Below are positions 43,600-54,384 of a stretch of DNA of 64,000 nt, piece after piece. The stretch's first letter is position 1. Every line of letters begins with the position of its first letter. Source of the DNA: Neospora caninum Liverpool (lineage: Eukaryota > Apicomplexa > Conoidasida > Eucoccidiorida > Sarcocystidae); the NCBI RefSeq assembly GCF_000208865.1, contig NC_018390.1, positions 1,908,790-1,972,789 of the forward strand, given 5' to 3'. The position numbers and the translations under genes are program-made. The notes under the pieces are model-generated. The model was not told the origin of the DNA, did not search any database, and worked only from the letters and a program-made list of their open reading frames with translations.

Positions 43600-45194
43600 G
43601 TTCAAGCAGGCCTAGACAGTGACGACACGGAAAGACATCTATACGTACCAACCACCTTTCACGCACCAAAGCGAGTCAACAAGCACAATACGGAGTGCGA
43701 AGAAAATCATTTGCCCGCGGATAACTTTCAGAAAATGCCCAGAGTGTTATCGGTCGGGGAGCCGGGGCTTCGTGAAAAGTCGCATGGCGACTGGCGAAAA
43801 ATGCATGTGTCAACCCCACTTTGGCGCGCATCGACGCTGAAGAAGAGGGCAGCCTCAACACCGAAGATTCACAGCAGCACATTTGCCACATCAGGGACTA
43901 CTTAGTTCTGTCTTGATATTCGAGTAGCGGAAATGGCGAGTTTTGCGTTCACCTAGAGAAGGACGTCTGTGTTCGTTGCATCGTGTCCACATGAAGCGAC
44001 CAGCCAGACTGCCGAGACGGCCGCTGGTCAGGTACTATCGCAGCTTGCTGGGCACGGTGTGTAACAGCTAGGACCACCCACATTTCGTCGTCCCGCAGCC
44101 ACGGCTTTCCAATGAATCTGGCATGATCAAACTTGGTGAGCGGACCCCTTGAGGTGACGTCGTCTTGTGCTGTCGTATACATACTTTCTCGCAGCCTCTG
44201 GGTAAGAGCGGTTCACTTTCTGCGTTCCACAGCCAGGAACACAAGTCATCGCTATTCCATTATAACAATGAATCTGCAGAGCACCGTTAGTGATTCAAGT
44301 GAAGAGACTACTGCAACTTCTGGGGTTCGAAGGGATGCGTACAACATATTTCCTTTCTGGTTCCTTTGCATACCTGGACTAACAATGGGAACTTCGACTG
44401 GGAGGCGGGCTGATCTTGGATGGACAATGCGGGCATATGCAGCAGACGTTTTGCGGCGAAGCAATTGCATGTGGAGGCTCCTAGTGTAGACATGGAAATA
44501 CCAGTTAGCAGACATCCTTTCTCGAATGGTGCTTTCTTTTCCCCCGTACGGTGGACTCCATATATAACGCCTAGGACGTTGCCAGCATTAGCTGCAGCAC
44601 TCAGGCCTCAACAGCAGTGGTGTATCGTTTCATGTCATTCTCAAAGTGGAGTGGTTTGTCAGACTCCGCTGGGAGTTCACGATTCCTGCCACGTCATTCT
44701 CATTGCTGGCTGTGTCCTGTTAGTTGAACGGTAGCGACACCAGCGCGTGATGTGTGAGGCAGTAGTGTTGGATGGTAGCTCATTTCTTCACGAATCGATT
44801 CCCTCTTCAGTTGTATTGTTGTTACACACAATCACTGGTGCCAGCATCCTTTACGACAATACAGGCCAGTAGTGCACGCGCATGCTTCTACTCACTGCAG
44901 CCCCCCTGAGGGAGTGAACTGCTGGGCAAACGGTGGTTCAAATCCCTCTTGACTCTTTCTTAAGATAAAGCGGGGTAGAGCAAGTTTGTATCTCGTCGGG
45001 CTCATGATCCGAAGGGTAGCGGTTCAAATCCGTACAAACTATATTCTGCTGTACCCCTTCTCAGCCGGCACTATCTTTTCACATCTGGACTGAAAGCAGT
45101 TGCTGGGGCGACGTGAACTCCTCCACGGCTGGTTGTGCCTGAGCACTGGTGCCCCGGATGGTATATGCAAAGCAAACGATTATGCAAGGGAAAC
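43600..45194. other. Gap between two minus-strand genes, with tRNA-like relics
   Basis: Should contain the promoter of the NEP1-like gene and the 3' end of the secreted-protein gene. No supported protein exon. A degenerate formyl-methionine-type tRNA sequence lies at 44970-45042 and a second isolated T-arm-like sequence at 44934-44944. Confidence 0.5.
44970..45042 (+). pseudogene. Degenerate tRNA-fMet-like sequence (bacterial/organellar type)
   Basis: From GCGGGGTAGAGCA at 44970 to the T-arm GGTTCAAATCCG at 45021-45032, this aligns without gaps to the first 63 bases of a bacterial or plastid initiator tRNA. Shared parts include CTCGTCGGGCTCATGA with anticodon CAT and GAAGG before the variable region. 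The conserved GG of the D-loop is lost, one D-stem pair is broken, and the 3' acceptor strand (CCCCGC) is absent. It is therefore probably a relic, perhaps a nuclear insertion of organellar DNA. A chance match is unlikely over this length, but functionality is not supported. Confidence 0.5.
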
Positions 45195-46181
45195 TTACAA
45201 CTGATATCCTGCTTGGGGTGTGATCTGAAAGTAAGGAATTGGCGGAACCGAATACTGCACAGGAGCAACTTGCGCGAAGTTTGTTAACGCCTGACAAGTA
45301 TGGGCTGTAGAGATTCGTACGGCATCTCATGTTACCACTCCCACTCACGGGATATATAGTTGAGTGTCCTGGCATCACGTTTGTTGTTGCGATCGCAGGA
45401 AACGGGTCTGTCGACTGTACAAACTGGGGAGAAGGAGCCGGCATTGCAGGAACGATGTTGGCAAAGGGCCCCCGCGACATTTGCTGCTGCCAGTTCTCGA
45501 GCACGCGATTCATACTGTTGAAATCAAACCCCTCCGGTTGAGTTGCCATCGCCGACGTGAGAAGTGCCTGATTCTTTGTGATGTGGCAAGTGAGCCGTGT
45601 GCAGCTCAAGAAACGCAAGTTACTGTCAGTTTCTCTGGGCTCATTGCTCCAGTGGTGTCAGCGGTAGTCGAATGGGCGTTCTGCTGGTTCAACATGGCGG
45701 TGAGCTTCTTCAAAGTCTTCATATTTTCCGGCTTCAAAATCTTGTGTAATGCCGTTATCTGACGTAAAGTGGCAATGATATGTGTGCTGATGGACTCTAC
45801 AGTAATTCGCTGACCCCACGCCTGTACTCGTCGTACTCCTCCGTGCTCACTAAGGTACGCTTTCAATGTACGATGACGACTGCCGTGCCGTGAACGACTT
45901 TACCGACCTTGAGTGAACGTCGGTTCCTCCGGGATAGAAACACCTACGAAAGTTTATGAGATGGACCTACGCAGTTAGCTCCTTTAATCATTACCTGGAG
46001 CAGTGCCTGAAGGCACTGGAGCTGCCGGCGCTGGAGGCCGCTCCACCTCTGTGTTCTCCAATAAACTTCTTAGACCATTACTGTGTTCTGTGGTCCTGTA
46101 GAACCTCGACGCACGCGGAAGGTCTGCGGCATGCGCTACCACAGCGAGAGAGGTAACGATAATGACTCCCAGAGCTTTCAT
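45195..46181 (-). CDS. Small secreted protein, unknown function
   Basis: Four exons on the minus strand: 46181-45995, 45796-45624, 45567-45349, 45290-45195; every junction keeps phase (1, 0, 0) and donors are GTAATG, GTAACT and GTGAGT. The product has 224 residues. It begins with a classical signal peptide (MKALGVIIVTSLAVVAHA, cleavage after AHA). A Pro-rich stretch (VERPPAPAAPVPSG) follows, then two helical blocks (ESISTHIIATLRQITALHKI; MSPEKLTALLTSAM; FNSMNRVLENWQQQM). The C-terminal third is Pro/Ala/Gln/Tyr-rich and ends YSVPPIPYFQITPQAGYQL. There are no Cys in the mature chain, no second hydrophobic segment and no ER-retention signal, so it should leave the cell or enter dense granules, micronemes or a wall. 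I recognise no family. Because its exons are short it is easy to miss in gene prediction. Start has AAA before ATG. Confidence 0.75.
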
Positions 46182-46536
46182 TTTCTCCCTAAAATCACGA
46201 AAGATAACGTTTTCGAGTCCTGAAAAGACAGATGCGGCTTCTTGCGAGACTGGAGATAATGCACCTGTCGGGGCTGTACGTACACCCGAGCAGCACGTAT
46301 ACCGTCCGCGCGCTGGGTCCGCTACTGCATGTCTCATGAAACGACGCAATTTCAGGTGTTTCCTGGTATACCATGTGTCGATTTAGTGCCGGCAGCATTT
46401 CGTTTGCACATCGTACAGGACTACCAAAACTGCTATGGAACGCCAATGCTATGACTACATTGTCGGCTAGTGGAACCAGAAAACGCATTTATGCAAGGGA
46501 ACAACAGTTGAGGCAATGACACCAGACAATGCACTG
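46182..46536. other. Short gap between minus-strand genes
   Basis: Holds the 5' leader and probably the promoter of the secreted-protein gene and the 3' end of the adenylate kinase gene. No other feature seen. Confidence 0.5.
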
Positions 46537-47250
46537 TCAAGACTTTGTATCCAGTTGCTCAACACGTGTGAGAATGGTGTTTGACAAATCAGGCAAGTCC
46601 TTCACTCCCTTTTTGACGTGATAATCTAACAACGTCCCTTCCTGCCGATACAATCGAAGAAGCGGTTCCGTCTCACGCTTATAGACAGCTAAGCGATTTT
46701 GAACAACGGCTTCTGTGTCATCGTTACGCTTCAGTAACTGCGGGCTTCCGCTGCACTGGGAACACGCTGCATCTGGAAGGAGAGGCGGCATGTCGTACGG
46801 CGGGGAGCGAATGTCCGCGGTATTGAAATTTGCCCCACAGGTTCCACATATTCGACGAGAGAGCAGCTTCGTCACCAGAATATTGTCTGGCAAGAAAATG
46901 TGGACGCACAACGATGGACGGTCGAACTGCCCCAGCTCAACAGCCTGCGTCACTGTCCTAGGAAAACCATCCAAAATCCACCCTCTTGCACAGTCTTTCT
47001 CAGCCAGCCGTCTCCGACATATGGCTGACACAATGTTGTCCGGAACCAAATCGCCCCTGTCAGCATGTTCCTGCAGAGTTTGCCCCAGGGACGTTTTCGC
47101 CTTGATTTCTTCTCGGATCAGATCACCGGTCGAAATGTGAGGAATCGACCAGTCTCTCGCGAGCCGGCTGGCATATGTTCCCTTTCCAGCCCCCGGGGCT
47201 CCCATAAACAGCAGTTTCAGGGGTCGTCCGAGTCGTAATAGACGCTCCAT
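46537..47250 (-). CDS. AK: Adenylate kinase
   Basis: 237 residues from the first in-frame ATG (47250). The frame extends eight codons upstream to a likely splice acceptor (CTTCTGTAG at about 47264), so a short 5' exon may exist. P-loop GAPGAGKGTYASRL, AMP-site ISTGDLIREEI, GWILDGFPRTVTQA and the LID are all intact. The LID carries the zinc-type Cys pairs (ICGTCG and CSQCSG), and the protein has the length of the long AK type (about 215-240 residues). It transfers phosphate between ATP and AMP and balances adenine nucleotides. Without a clear targeting peptide in this model I would place it in the cytosol; the missing 5' exon could change that. Strongest functional call in the window. Confidence 0.93.
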   Translation of the reverse strand: MERLLRLGRPLKLLFMGAPGAGKGTYASRLARDWSIPHISTGDLIREEIKAKTSLGQTLQEHADRGDLVPDNIVSAICRRRLAEKDCARGWILDGFPRTVTQAVELGQFDRPSLCVHIFLPDNILVTKLLSRRICGTCGANFNTADIRSPPYDMPPLLPDAACSQCSGSPQLLKRNDDTEAVVQNRLAVYKRETEPLLRLYRQEGTLLDYHVKKGVKDLPDLSNTILTRVEQLDTKS

Positions 47251-48138
47251 CTGTTGCTCATCTACAGAAGACACAAGTGGTCAGCCTAGAGTAACCTGTA
47301 CAGATCGTCTGCATACCCGTACCAATAAGCAAAAAAAGACCCTGCACTCAGATCTCGCTAACCTTGGCGGCATTCGACAAGTAAATTTGATCGAAGAGGA
47401 AAGCATGAATTGGAAGATACGCTTTGTGAAACCCCGTCCTCGACCTCATAACTGATGGGCAGGACGTGGGCGCCATCGATGCGCCTCCAGTTGACGTGAA
47501 TGCATGCGCGTAGGGTCTCCCCGATACATCAATTCTGCAGATGTTGCCGAACCTGTTACGGAAAAAGCAAAACAGATCCAATCAGCATTTAGTATAGAAT
47601 ACTGCGAAGTCCCCCGCTGTAGAGTGCGACTGCGAGCGGGGAAAACCAGCTTTCTCGCGGGTAGTCGTAATTGCTTGCATGTTAGCTGTGTGCTGAGACT
47701 GCGTCGCATGCACGCTGCACAGCTATCGTTGGCCGCATGAAGGACGTCCTCAAGAAAGCAACGGCGGCTTCCATCCGTTCGGTGGTGGTGACTGAGATTG
47801 CGACGTTCTTACCACATGTTAATGGCACAAATAGCATATCGTTCGTGTATCTGTATACACGTCTGCTCACCACTTTTTATCGGTCAGGGAGCTGCACGAG
47901 CGTGCTAGCGTTCCCAATCTGAGGCCTAACGGGCCAGTCAACACCTGCACACTGCGCAAGACTGCAGGCGAGCCCTAGCTGTGTTTCGTTTTTTAGAGCA
48001 TAGGCGTGTCAACAGCAAATCCGTAGCGTCTGAGGTTGGGGTGTTTCGACCGTCAGAAGGATTTGGACCGGTCGCTGGAGACGTCTGTGCGTGCCATTTT
48101 GACAGCTCCGACAGAGCGTCTCCTGTCTCACAGTTAGG
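47251..48138. other. Divergent gap between adenylate kinase and SET-domain genes
   Basis: Should contain promoters of both neighbours. Minus-strand frames at 47348-47581 and 47446-47709 could include an upstream adenylate kinase exon (possible donor at about 47360), but the phase that fits has no ATG. TGCATGC occurs once on either strand near 47492-47499. Confidence 0.4.
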
Positions 48139-51100
48139 ATGGAGTCGGCTTCAACCGTCGAGCTTATCAACAGCTACGCCAAGGAAAAGCACAATGGTAT
48201 CCTGAGGTGCGGTGTGCACGAGTTCAAAGGAAGGGTGCTGTATGCGACGGGTGACCGTCAAGCGGGAGAAACACTTCTGAGAGAGCCCCCGCTGCATTCA
48301 GTGCGCGCCGACCCGACCAACCCGCTCTATAAGGAGCTGGAGTCTCTTTGCAAGGAGTGCAGTTTCCATCTTGAGCCAATATGGTAAGCACACAACGATT
48401 CAGGGTTCAAGACGACTCTCCGGCGCTGGCATCCGTCGTGGGGTGGCGATTACCGCATCTGGTCATGTCTAGAGCTTTTCGCGACGCTCCCCGGTTTTTT
48501 CTGTCATATGCCTCTGCCAGGTACTGGTGCGCCTTGAACTCGATCATCCTCGACACGCACCCGCCTGTTTCAGGACTCGTGTCGATTACGCAGAGACAGT
48601 CCGAGCTCCTTCGTGTGCTGCACGTCCCCTCGGAAATCACCCCGTGCAAGGAAGGTACGCACACTATTTTCTCGTCGTCGCTTTCCCAGATTGCTGCCTG
48701 TTTCGGCATTAGCCCGGAAGAGCAGTTTTTTCTTGGCTCTGACATCTGTACTTCCATATGTGGTTTTTGGTGCCGCCGTTCCTCACTCCGGGCCCATCCT
48801 GCCCCCCATGATTGCTCTGTTCAGTCAAGAAGATCATTCGCTCGTTTGACCTGGAAAAGCGGACCTCCCCTGAGGAGTTGGAGCTTCTTCTCCAGGTGAG
48901 CTTTTTCGATGCCCCTGGCAGTCCCCGGGAAAGGACTGAGTTGTTCGTTTTCGCGGCTGATGGAAGTCTCGCTGCCTTTACACGTTCCTGTGGAAGTTCA
49001 GACGGCACCCGCACGTCCCCCTCGCTTTGCGGAAGGGGCGTACCGCGTGTTGATACAGCCTGATAGACGTTACGGCACCGCCTGGCTCATCCACACGCCG
49101 CTGACGTTCAAATCTAAACAGCGGAGTGGTTTCTGATGCATGCGTGGGCTTCCGAGGCCTCTTCCCGTTTTTCTCGCAGAGGCGCGGTTGGCCTTGCGTT
49201 GTTACCTCCGCTTGGACGCATTCTCGGAGGATCACAAAGGGGCTGAATGGATGCGGGCCGAGCATGCGCATTTTCTTGAGGAGGTTCTAAGGGGATCGGC
49301 TGTCTGCGAGTAGCCCGACATCAGATGCTGCATTAACATGAAGTTGGTGTTGCGGTGTAGGCGTTTCGATATTTTCGTCTTCCCCTCCCCGTCACGTTGC
49401 CGTCTCTGTTTTGCACCGGGACGTCTGTCTTGCTCCGCAGATTTGGATCCACAACTGCTTCGAACAATTCGAGGATCCTGTCGGCTACGTGATCTACTTT
49501 ATGCCGTCCTTCAGTTCCCACTCATGTCTACCCAACGCCCTCTGGTTTACTGACGAGGACCACACCTTCGTTCTTCGGACTCGCGCAGATATCGCGTACG
49601 CCAGCACGCCCCGTTCGGTCACTGTCATGCGTCTTCTAATGTGACACATAGACTTCTCCATGCGAAGCTGAGATCCACGCTGGGACGTTCACGCATGCAG
49701 AGAGGAGCGCCCCATTCCTAGCCAAAAGACAAATGCCGTCGTGTTTGTGTCAACCAATGCCACAGTCCTGCTGCGTGTGGACGCGTCGGCCACGCAGTGC
49801 GAGTGCGATTCGTAAGGGAGGCTTTTTCCTCGTTTACCAACGAGAACTGACCGCGCTCTGAAGTGAACTTGCGAAGGGTTAGGGCGTACCACAAACCAAT
49901 ACGTCCCTTTGACGTAGACGTTTCTTCCTCCGCACCTGCCGTTCCTTTCACTCGCCCGGCGATAGACACGAATGACGCAGTGGACCCAGAAAAGAAGACG
50001 CCCCTTTTAGCGGGATCGCTCGCGTCTCGAGACACCTGTGCCTCCCGCTCTTTTGTCTCGCTTTGCAGGGCTGGGGACGAGGTGACGCTGACGTATCTCT
50101 CTGAGGAAGACCTCATGCGGCCGACTCTGCATCGCCGAAGAGTCCTCAGCGAAACCAAGGATTTCATCTGCGCGTGCGAAAGGTCAGAAACAGAGAGATG
50201 CCTTGTGTCCGAGATACGCACACGACATACGCTTCGCTGCCTCCCAGAGCGAAAGCATCCCGGGCACGCGCGCACATTTGCGGATGCATATACAATTCCA
50301 GTTAAGCACCTCGCGCCATCTATTCGACGCATATTTGTTGAAATACGTGCATATACATATATATACATATGTGTACGTGTTGAGATAGTGCCGTGTATGA
50401 ATATGAGTTCGGAGGGACGGCTTTGAGAGGCGGTGCGTGCGGCGCACCTTTCTTTCTCGCCTGGTCCGTGTGCAGGCAACTGCAAGTGCATTTATCTGTG
50501 CATCGTCGCGTTCGGTCTTTAGAAGCGAGGGTGGTGTGGACTCGACATCGCGCCCACACGTAGCGTGACCGCAGCCTGCAGAAGGCTCGCATATATACGA
50601 CTTCCCTTTCTTCTGTCTCGACGCCGGATACGAATCCATCGAGGCGCGGTCCTTTATCGGAGTCTCTCGTGGAGGCTAAGAGAGAACTGTTTTGCTGGTC
50701 TTTGAGTGTTCGGACAAGGGGTTGCAGGAAAGAGGAACGGCATTTTCTCTCTTCGTGACAACCTGAGACGACGGTTATCGCCACAGCGGGGTGTGCCTTG
50801 ATCGTGTTCTCAAAGGTGCGGATCTGTCTGTTTCTCTGTCGCGCACGTCTCGCTCCTTTCGCGTTTCATCGCTTCCCTCTTTCTTTCCTCGCAGATGTGC
50901 AGCGCCCGTCGACTTCTCCCGCGGCTTCCGCTGCCCCTCGTGTGGAGTCGGGACCGTCTACGTCGAGTAAGTGTGTGGCTCTTTTTCTGCCGTCGTGGTC
51001 ATATGTCAGCCGCGCGCCGTGCGTGTGCGTGTGTCCTCCGGTTTTACGGACCTGGGAAACGCTGGAGACCGAGAAGAAGGGATATGCCGTTCCCCTGTCG

Positions 51101-54100
51101 TGCCCGCTTCGTCTGCGGTAGGTTTCGACCACTCTGTCCCTTCGTCTCTGCATCCTCTGTCCTTTTCAGGCCAGATGCGGAACTCTCCGTCGAGGAGGTC
51201 GACGAAGTTTTCGCGGCTGCTGGCAGCCAAACGGTGGAGGCGTTCCTGCCCTCGCGTCGCCCTGGCAACAGCTCGAGCATGCCGAATCCGTCGACCTCGT
51301 CGGGGGTTTCCTCTCTGTCGGTGTCCGAGGCGCCTACCGGGCGGCAGCCGTCGGAGGGGGGAACTCCAGGTTTTCCGTCTGCTCACCCGTCGCAGGACGT
51401 GTTGCTCGATGACGGTCCCGCCCGCGATGGCGCTGACGGAGACTCTTCTCGCCCCACGCCTCTCTCAGTCTCTCTGCTGACCTCATCTGCCTCGGCTCTC
51501 GAAGGGTTGCTCCCGCTGACGATCTGGATGTGTCTCCTCTTCCCGGCGCTGGCGGCGGCGCGGCTCGCCGGCGGGAGACGGACCTCGTGGGGCTCAAACG
51601 CGGAAGCGTGCATCATCGCAGTGGGTCCTCAGCTTTCTTCAGAGTTGTCGGGTGAACTCGAAACGAAGCGCGTCGACGCCTCGGGGCTCTTGGCGAGCGT
51701 TTCGCCTGCTCAAATGAGTCAGGCCGTCCTGGCGAGGATCCACCGGTCTCTCGCCTCCATTCCGACTGTGAAGTGCACGCAGCAGCAGGTTTCACCGAAT
51801 GCATGTGTTCTGTGCAAGCGCGAGTGGACTCACCGCGACAGAGTCAAGTGTCTCGCCCTGGAAGCGCTCATGGGGCGGTGGGCGAATCCGCAAGACGATG
51901 CAGATTCGCGGGAGTCTGTTGAGGGCCAAGACGAAGATCACAAACAAGAAGAGGACCTCGACGTGGACCGAGCGGAGGAAGAAGCGACCGACGGCAACGG
52001 CTTCGCGCGAGGTAAGATCTTCGGGCAGGGCGGCTCAGCTTCCCAAGAGCGCGGCCCGAAGGAGTCAAGTGGAGGGGGTGCCGGCGGCTCAGCGGCAAAA
52101 CAGGAGCGAGAGAGCAAAGACGCGTTGGCGGCGACGCCGTGCTCAGAGCGAACCGGACAGAAAAAGCGCCGCGACAAGGAGAGAGAAGACGGCGGAACAC
52201 GGAGAGAAGGACCATCCGTGAACGGACGGACTGGCGAGGGTCTGGTAGAAGAAGGTGAGCAAGCGTTTCTCTGTCGGATTCACCCGCCCGCGTCTTCTAG
52301 CAAGGGCGGTATCGGTGGCCAGAGCCCTCGAGCGTATACGCGGTGTTGAGATTTGTTGAAAGCCAGGGAAGAGTCTGGCGAGCAGCCTTGCGGCCATCCT
52401 TTCGGTTCGCTTTGCTTCGCCTTGTCTTTCGGGCCGTTCTTCTGCGCCGTTGGTCCTTCCTATTTTAGGGCCTGCGGGCTCGCCGCAAGGAAGCGAAAGT
52501 GTGCGGACACGCTTGGTGTGTCCGTCGTGGTCTGCCTTCGCAATGGCTTACGTGAAGACGATGAAAGACCTGGTTCAGTTGAGAGGTGACACTGACGCGT
52601 CTCCGTCCCTTTATCTTCTTTCTCTGCGCACAGAAGAGCAAGACCGAAACGCGCAAGAGGCGCATCTCACGGGCGCGGAGGCGGGCAAGGCGTCTTCGAC
52701 TAAGACGTCCCGAAGGAAAAGCAAGAAAAAGTTCGGCTTCGACGTCGATCTCGACGAGACAGACAACGCCGTGCAGAGTCAACGCCGCGGGTGGCTCATG
52801 GGAAGGCGGGTCTCCTTCCTGCGGCGACTGCTAAAAAAGAGTTGGCGGCGCGCTCTCCCCGACGAGCACCGGCACTGCCTGGATATCCTGCTTCCGGAGA
52901 TCTTCCAAGTCCACTGGTACGATGATCCCACGAGTGGATAGACCGAACAGGCGAAGCGGCAGCCGCGACCCTGCGAATTTCAGGATTGGTGCGAACTCTA
53001 TGTGGACGAAAACACCCCATATTTTGTGTCTGGTGTCAGAGCCGTCTCCTGACGGAGGGAACGCCTCGTACACACACATGGCTCAGCTCAGCTCAAAAAA
53101 CTGCGTCACGTGGCGTGCTGCGCTGCCGTCAGCCATCGGGGCTTTTCTCAAATCGTCGCGCGATCCCCGCTGCCTCGTTTCCGTGGAAAACGCCCGTCGT
53201 CTTTGGTGTGTTTGCGCGACGTATTTTCGTATGCACCCGGCCGGTGTCTGCGTGCCTACCATCGGTTCCTTTTCAGGCATCTTGTCTGCTGGCTGAAGAC
53301 ACGCGCGGCGACCTCGACAGGCGCGGAGAGAGCGGCTTTGCAAGACGCAGTGGTGTACCAACAGCGGAATCTCTATCCTGGACTGAATGCAGCTCTAGGC
53401 TGGTCACTTGACGAAATGGCCGAAATGCTTCTCATGGCTTACCGGGATCAGCCGGACAAGGTGAGGCCGTGTGCACGCGCAAAAATGGAAGCAGCAGATT
53501 CAGAACTTCATGAGTTGTACGACATGTCAGGCCTGGCGTCGCTGCCATGCCTGCTTGTGAGCCTGTAGGGCGAACGTATAGCAAACGCGGTTGTAGCATG
53601 AAAGGGGATACAAACCACCGGTTTGGGACGGTATTGCTTTTAACACCTCATAGCACGCTAGATACTACCATTCACGTACGATATATTTTGATGGTTGTGA
53701 TGTTAAGAAGCACAGGAAATGCACAGTGCAGAGAGGCAGGCTTACCGACATGCGAGCCTCAGTTCCGAACACACCTGGCACCTGAGCTCTGCGGACAGTG
53801 TACGAAAGCCGTTTTCGAGCACGGACACCGGAGACACGTCTAGATGCACTACAGGGGCTCACCAGTTCATACATCGAGGGAACTTCTGCGTGCATGCGCA
53901 TAGCAACGGACCTCTCCCGCACGTCGGACGGGCGTGCGTGCCGACGGCGGCGTCAAGCGACACACGTTTCGGCGTCTACTCACGCGTAACCGTCCAGCTA
54001 CTAAGCGCGTCGCTTCTGTCTCTCGCCTCTGTGTGCGTGTGTGGTCTGCAGCCGGTAAAGCTGTCGTCGACCAGTATGAAGGCATTGCTGCAGGACCGCT

Positions 54101-54384
54101 CGATTTTGGCTGCGTATGAGGAAGCCGTGTCTATCCTCGGCACACTGTTTGAAACTAATCACCAGTTTGTGACCGACGTGACCAAGAAGCTCGGCGTCCT
54201 TTCGGACTGGATTCACCGCTGTGGACTCGAGATGGAGCCCCTAGCCACTCCGTGGCTAACTGCGGGGCAGCGTTTTTTTCAGAGGTCCTACAGTGGGCAT
54301 ACTACCCCAGGCCTCCTTTGTTTGTCTGACAGGGTAACGCCGTGGGCCATTGTGGAGCGCAGTTTCCAATTGCCTCAGCCGTGA
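48139..54384 (+). CDS. SMYD-like SET-domain lysine methyltransferase
   Basis: Eleven exons: 48139-48383, 48521-48654, 48825-48895, 49182-49283, 49441-49595, 50069-50182, 50895-50966, 51170-52254, 52634-52916, 53277-53460, 54052-54384. All phases close; 925 residues. Exon 1 encodes the first SET strands (GRVLYATGDRQAGETLLREP). Exon 5 holds SFSSHSCLPNALWF at about 208, the SET catalytic knot (consensus NHSCxPNA; the Asn is Ser here). Exon 6 gives AAGDEVTLTYLSEEDLMRP and CACER. Exon 7 completes a post-SET Cys cluster (C-A-C-ER-C and CPSC). Residues 298-660 are a Ser/Glu/Arg-rich insertion. The C-terminal 170 residues are helical, as in the TPR-like tail of SMYD proteins. No MYND zinc finger is seen where SMYDs carry one. 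It should methylate lysine on histone or non-histone targets. The donor of exon 4 (GAG|GTTCTA) is weak; the rest are canonical. Confidence 0.8.

Noticed and set aside
45796..45870. Longer exon 2 of the secreted-protein gene starting at 45832 (AWGQRITV...)
   Set aside because: Its phase does not fit exon 1; the acceptor at 45797 (TTACTGTAG) does.
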